A stretch of DNA of 64,000 nucleotides from Frankia casuarinae (lineage in GTDB: Bacteria; Actinomycetota; Actinomycetes; Frankiales; Frankiaceae): positions 2,604,001 to 2,668,000 of the forward strand of contig NC_007777.1 of assembly GCF_000013345.1 (NCBI RefSeq). Direction: 5' to 3'. The notes under the pieces were generated by a model. It saw nothing but the letters and a program-made list of their open reading frames with translations. It had not been told where the DNA came from and did not search any database. Below, one piece after another: positions 61,254-64,000 of the stretch. A program made the translations under genes and the position numbers. Positions within the stretch are counted from its first letter, which is position 1. Each line of letters begins with the position of its first letter.

Positions 61254-62204
61254 TCAGGCGGCGCCGGCCCGCCGCGAGGCGCGCTCGGCGTGCGCCGAGG
61301 TGAGCATCAGGATCTCGTTCATCCTCAGGGTGAGCACCCGCGACGGGTGCTTGTCGAGGATGTCCTCCACCTCGAGGAGGGCGGCTTGGGCCACCGCGGG
61401 ATCGCGGCGCAGCGTGGTGGCGGCGAGCGACGCCAGCGCCCAGCCGCGGTCGAGGGTCGCCGGGGTGGTCAGGTCGATCGCGGTGTAGGCGGCGGACCGC
61501 GCCCCGGGCATCCCGAGGCGGGCCATCGCGTCGGCGACGACGCAGGCCTCCCGGACCTCGTCGAAGGGGGGCCAGCCGGGATGGCGCAGGCCGAGCACGG
61601 TCGGCCGGTGGCGCAGTCGGTTCAGGGCGGCGTCGAGGGCTGCCTCGTCGCCGGTGGCCGCGGCGACGGTGACCTGCACCGCCGCCGCCCAGCCGTGCAG
61701 GTAGGGATGGTCGACGGCGGCCGCCTTGGCCGCGGCGTTGCCGGCGGCGGCGTAGCGTCCGGTGACGAAGGCGATCGCCGCGTCCAGGCTGTGCGCGGTG
61801 CCGGTGAGCAGCCGGTCGTCGAGCTGGGCGGCGAACTGCTCGGTGAGGGTCGCGAACCGCCGCGCCGAGGTGTCGTCGCCGGTGTCGACGGCCAGCATCC
61901 CGAGGGAGAACGACAAGTAGCCGGCGACCCGGGTCAGTTCGGCGTGCACCGTCGGGGACAGCCGCCGTCCCAGGGCGGCCTGGACCCGCCGCCAGTCGGC
62001 GATGACCGGGCCCACCAGCGTCGTGTGTGGGGCGGAGAACAGGGTCGTGGCGTACCGGTGCAGCCGGTCGTCGAGTTCGGTGAGCGTCACCGGATCGGGA
62101 TCGGCGAAGGTGATCTCCCGGGAGAGTACCGCCGCGGCCCGTCCGGCGGACGCCAGACCGAGCCGGTCCGAGGCCCGGGTGGGCGACAGTTCCAGGCCGT
62201 TCAT
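61254..62204 (-). CDS. Headless XRE-type TPR regulator-like protein
   Basis: 316 residues. It looks like the C-terminal TPR-type sensory half of actinomycete XRE regulators (YLSFSLGMLAVDTGDDTSARRFATLTEQF and later RGWALASLAATTL), but no HTH lies at the N-terminus, and none is found upstream. ATG 62204, with GAGGGG before, gives the plausible start. May be a free-standing sensor or a truncated regulator. Confidence 0.6.
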   Translation of the reverse strand: MNGLELSPTRASDRLGLASAGRAAAVLSREITFADPDPVTLTELDDRLHRYATTLFSAPHTTLVGPVIADWRRVQAALGRRLSPTVHAELTRVAGYLSFSLGMLAVDTGDDTSARRFATLTEQFAAQLDDRLLTGTAHSLDAAIAFVTGRYAAAGNAAAKAAAVDHPYLHGWAAAVQVTVAAATGDEAALDAALNRLRHRPTVLGLRHPGWPPFDEVREACVVADAMARLGMPGARSAAYTAIDLTTPATLDRGWALASLAATTLRRDPAVAQAALLEVEDILDKHPSRVLTLRMNEILMLTSAHAERASRRAGAA

Positions 62205-62775
62205 GACCATCCCCTCACGTTCCGCACCGGCGCCTCGTGGCGCACCGGTCACAGCCCGGCGACGGATGTCCGACCGGGCGGGGACCATGCTTCGTTGCGT
62301 CGTCCCGTGGCTGGGGCCGCCGCCGGTCGGCACGGCCGGCCGTACGCCGATGATGCTGATGAACCCGCACGGTTCACCCCAGTGCGTAGCTGATCCGGCA
62401 AACACTGTGACCAGTCGCAAGCTACCGCGCAAGAGGGGGGTTGTGTACAGCGGTTTGACAGATTGATCAGAGTCTGCTCCTGGTCTGGCCCGGACAGCTC
62501 GGACGTTCCCGATGATCGAGCTCGGGGTCCGTCCCCGCCGTGCCCGCCCCCGCCGGTGAGGTGGTCGCGGCGCAGGTCAGGCAGGTCGGGGGGTGCGGTG
62601 TTCCCGGTCGTCGAGCCATCGGTCCAGATCCTGTTCCCTCGACGCCCCGCCGTCGCCGCCAATCCGCGATCCGTCGGATAACTCACAGGCGGACAACTCA
62701 CCTGCCAGGGCAAGCCTCGCCTCCCCGTGGCCGGGCCACCCTGCCGATAGGGAGAAACTGTGGTAGGGAGAGGCA
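62205..62775. other. Gene-free stretch, 571 bases
   Basis: No gene supportable. A good minus-35 TTGACA lies at 62455-62460 on the plus strand, without a convincing minus-10 17 bases on. A TGATCA palindrome follows at once. The last 60 bases carry the leader of the short-chain dehydrogenase remnant. Confidence 0.45.
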
Positions 62776-62955
62776 GTGGATCTCCGCGGGCAGACCGCAC
62801 TGATCATCGGTGCGTCGACGGGCATCGGCGCCGTCTTCGCCCGCGAGTTCGCCGCCCGGGGCGCCGACCTCGTGCTCGTCAACCTCGTGCTCGTCGCGCG
62901 CGGCGAGGACCGGTTGCGCGCGAACGCCGCCGAGATCACCCGGCGCAACGCGCTG
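62776..62955 (+). pseudogene. Truncated short-chain dehydrogenase
   Basis: From GTG 62776 (GGGAGAGG upstream) the frame gives the SDR cofactor motif IIGASTGIGAVFAREFAARG and then LVLVN-LVLVAR, in which a 15-base unit is duplicated, adding five residues. After AAEITRR (about 62945) the similarity ends; the remaining 75 per cent of the enzyme, including the catalytic YxxxK, is missing. Cut by the junction described below. The frame runs on over the opposite-strand amidohydrolase, but this is a shadow. Confidence 0.8.
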
Positions 62956-63001
62956 CTGGCCCGGGGTGGGCGGCTGCTGCCGCGGCGGGCGCTGATCCGG
63001 A

Positions 63002-63079
63002 TCCCAGCTCCGGGTCGACGACCTGGTCCAGCTGCCGTCGTACGTCGGCCTCGGTCAGGACGGCTGACGCGACGGTCAT
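63002..63079 (-). pseudogene. Truncated DUF59 (MIP18/SufT-like) gene
   Basis: Starts with ATG 63079 in the stop of the amidohydrolase (TGATG). The 26 residues TEADVRRQLDQVVDPELG match the DUF59 N-terminus, then homology stops at about 63002 where it would read VxVVDLGL. A DUF59 protein after an amidohydrolase is the arrangement in propane monooxygenase operons as I recall them. Cut at the junction; no continuation exists in other frames. Confidence 0.7.
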
Positions 63080-64000
63080 CACGCGCCTGCCAGCCGCAGC
63101 TCGGCCGGCACCGGGAGGTCGTACATCTTGGCGGCGTTGAGCCCGAGGATCTTCTTCTTCTGCTCCGTGGTGATGGGTGCGTACCCCATGTCCTCGGGGA
63201 ACTGCCAGTCGACGAAACTCTCGATGAGCCACTTGGGCGTCCAGATCGCGTAGTCGGAGGAGAACTGGATCTTGTCCTCGCCGATCCAGTAGAGAAGTTC
63301 GCCCATGACCTGGGCGAAGTAGCGCGGCTTCGAGTACATGAAGTGCATGACCACCGCGAGTCCGCCGTATACGTTGGTCTCCTGGGTCGCGATCCAGCAG
63401 AAGTCCTCCAGCCGGGGCATCCCCACGTGCTCCACAATGAAGTTCAGGTCTTCGAAATCGCTTGCGACGTGGTCGATGTCGGCGACGTCGAACGCGTCGC
63501 GGTCCAGCGGCTTGATGGTCGGTCCCTTGTGGACGTGGATGTTCTTGATGCCTAACTCCTGGCAGGCCTCCAGGTACCGATAAGCCCAGGGATCGGTCAG
63601 CTTCCATCCGCGCGAGCCGCCTTTCCACTCCGCGGTGTAGAGCTTGACCCCCTTGAGACCGAACCTCTCGGCGTCGGCGCGGAGCTGGTCGAGGCCGGCC
63701 TCGCCGTTGCGCGGATCCCAGTTGTGGTTGTAGGTCAGCTTGTCGGGGTGGGCCTGGGTGAGCGCGAACGCCTCTTCGGTCTGCCCGAACCCGTTGGTGT
63801 AGAACTCCCCGAGGTAGGCGGGTTGGAAGATGGCGTGGTCGACGTACCCGGTCTCGAACACATCCTTCATCAGCCGCTCGCCGCCCTGGTAGTAGAAGCA
63901 GTCGATGAACTGCTTGCCGTGGACGTTGCGCTGGTTCTCCGGGCGCCCGTCCCACAACGCGATGTGGGCGTCCACGATGAAGTAGTTCTCACCGTCCTTG
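63079..64000 (-). CDS. Amidohydrolase 2 family protein of the propane monooxygenase-associated type (5' part beyond window)
   Basis: The frame stays open to the right edge (DGENYFIVDAHIALWDG precedes the first internal start). Over 307 residues are seen. Metal-ligand motif VDAHIALW stands where TIM-barrel amidohydrolases have HxH, with IHVHKGP, IVEHVGMPRL and FSSDYAIWTPKW (metal Asp) following. The sequence KLYTAEWKGGSRGW is characteristic of the amidohydrolases next to propane/ketone monooxygenase (prm/mim) operons of mycobacteria and Gordonia. Its reaction there is unknown. The monooxygenase genes, if present, would lie to the right, outside the window. Confidence 0.85.
   Translation of the reverse strand, partial: KDGENYFIVDAHIALWDGRPENQRNVHGKQFIDCFYYQGGERLMKDVFETGYVDHAIFQPAYLGEFYTNGFGQTEEAFALTQAHPDKLTYNHNWDPRNGEAGLDQLRADAERFGLKGVKLYTAEWKGGSRGWKLTDPWAYRYLEACQELGIKNIHVHKGPTIKPLDRDAFDVADIDHVASDFEDLNFIVEHVGMPRLEDFCWIATQETNVYGGLAVVMHFMYSKPRYFAQVMGELLYWIGEDKIQFSSDYAIWTPKWLIESFVDWQFPEDMGYAPITTEQKKKILGLNAAKMYDLPVPAELRLAGA

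Overview
The window is very GC-rich DNA dense with GTG starts and stop/start overlaps. It carries actinobacterial markers: RbpA, separate Lnt and polyprenol-phosphate mannosyltransferase genes, a DUF574-type methyltransferase, an XRE-DUF5753/DUF397 pair, a DosR-like regulator and an Rv2004c-like protein. I infer a high-GC actinomycete; Frankia or a close relative is my best guess, not proven by the sequence. I see no rRNA, tRNA or CRISPR array.

Region 1 (1-3.9 kb): a BlaR1-like membrane peptidase (cut by the left edge) and a BlaI-like repressor face an ABC exporter operon plus a lipoprotein, with two operator-like dyads between them.

Region 2 (4.1-20.6 kb): the main metabolic locus. Two HyuA-type subunits, a small zinc-site subunit, one HyuB-type subunit and a 30-kDa protein together look like a five-component ATP-dependent ketone carboxylase. 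Woven in are a TbADH-like secondary-alcohol dehydrogenase, an acetate-type permease, a thiolase, an acyl-CoA synthetase, a MalT-like LuxR regulator and an acyl-CoA dehydrogenase. The logical route is secondary alcohol to ketone to 3-oxoacid to 3-oxoacyl-CoA to acetyl-CoA (isopropanol/acetone being the simplest substrates). The extreme right end of the window holds an amidohydrolase of the type linked to propane monooxygenase operons, so a propane-isopropanol-acetone theme may run through the region.

Region 3 (20.6-39.5 kb): a TetR regulator, an acyltransferase, LysR, a metallo-beta-lactamase-fold hydrolase, a sugar ABC importer operon with a HAD phosphatase, the Rv2004c-like/DosR-like pair, a methyltransferase, a Ski2-like helicase, a fatty-acid desaturase and a small zinc-ribbon protein.

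Region 4 (39.8-42.4 kb): a scrap yard of gene remnants: a resolvase without its catalytic N-terminus, a frameshifted kinase tail, a DUF397 protein, a headless XRE-DUF5753 regulator and a DNA polymerase I fragment. It ends in a 45-bp element that also occurs at 22.9 kb.

Region 5 (42.4-50.3 kb): conserved core genes, namely msrB, rbpA (with a SigR-type promoter), the mannosyltransferase, lnt, an amidohydrolase, an Lrp regulator and a 5'-3' exonuclease.

Region 6 (50.5-57.2 kb): a four-gene lipid-like cassette: a fatty acyl-CoA reductase/HAD fusion, an MDR reductase without zinc ligands, a LarA-like protein and a PlsC-type acyltransferase. I cannot assign a pathway; this and the carboxylase locus are the best candidates for something new.

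Region 7 (57.3-64 kb): a membrane protein/HTH pair, an MFS exporter with a divergent TetR, small proteins, and a rearrangement junction near 62.95-63.0 kb where a short-chain dehydrogenase and a DUF59 gene are both cut.
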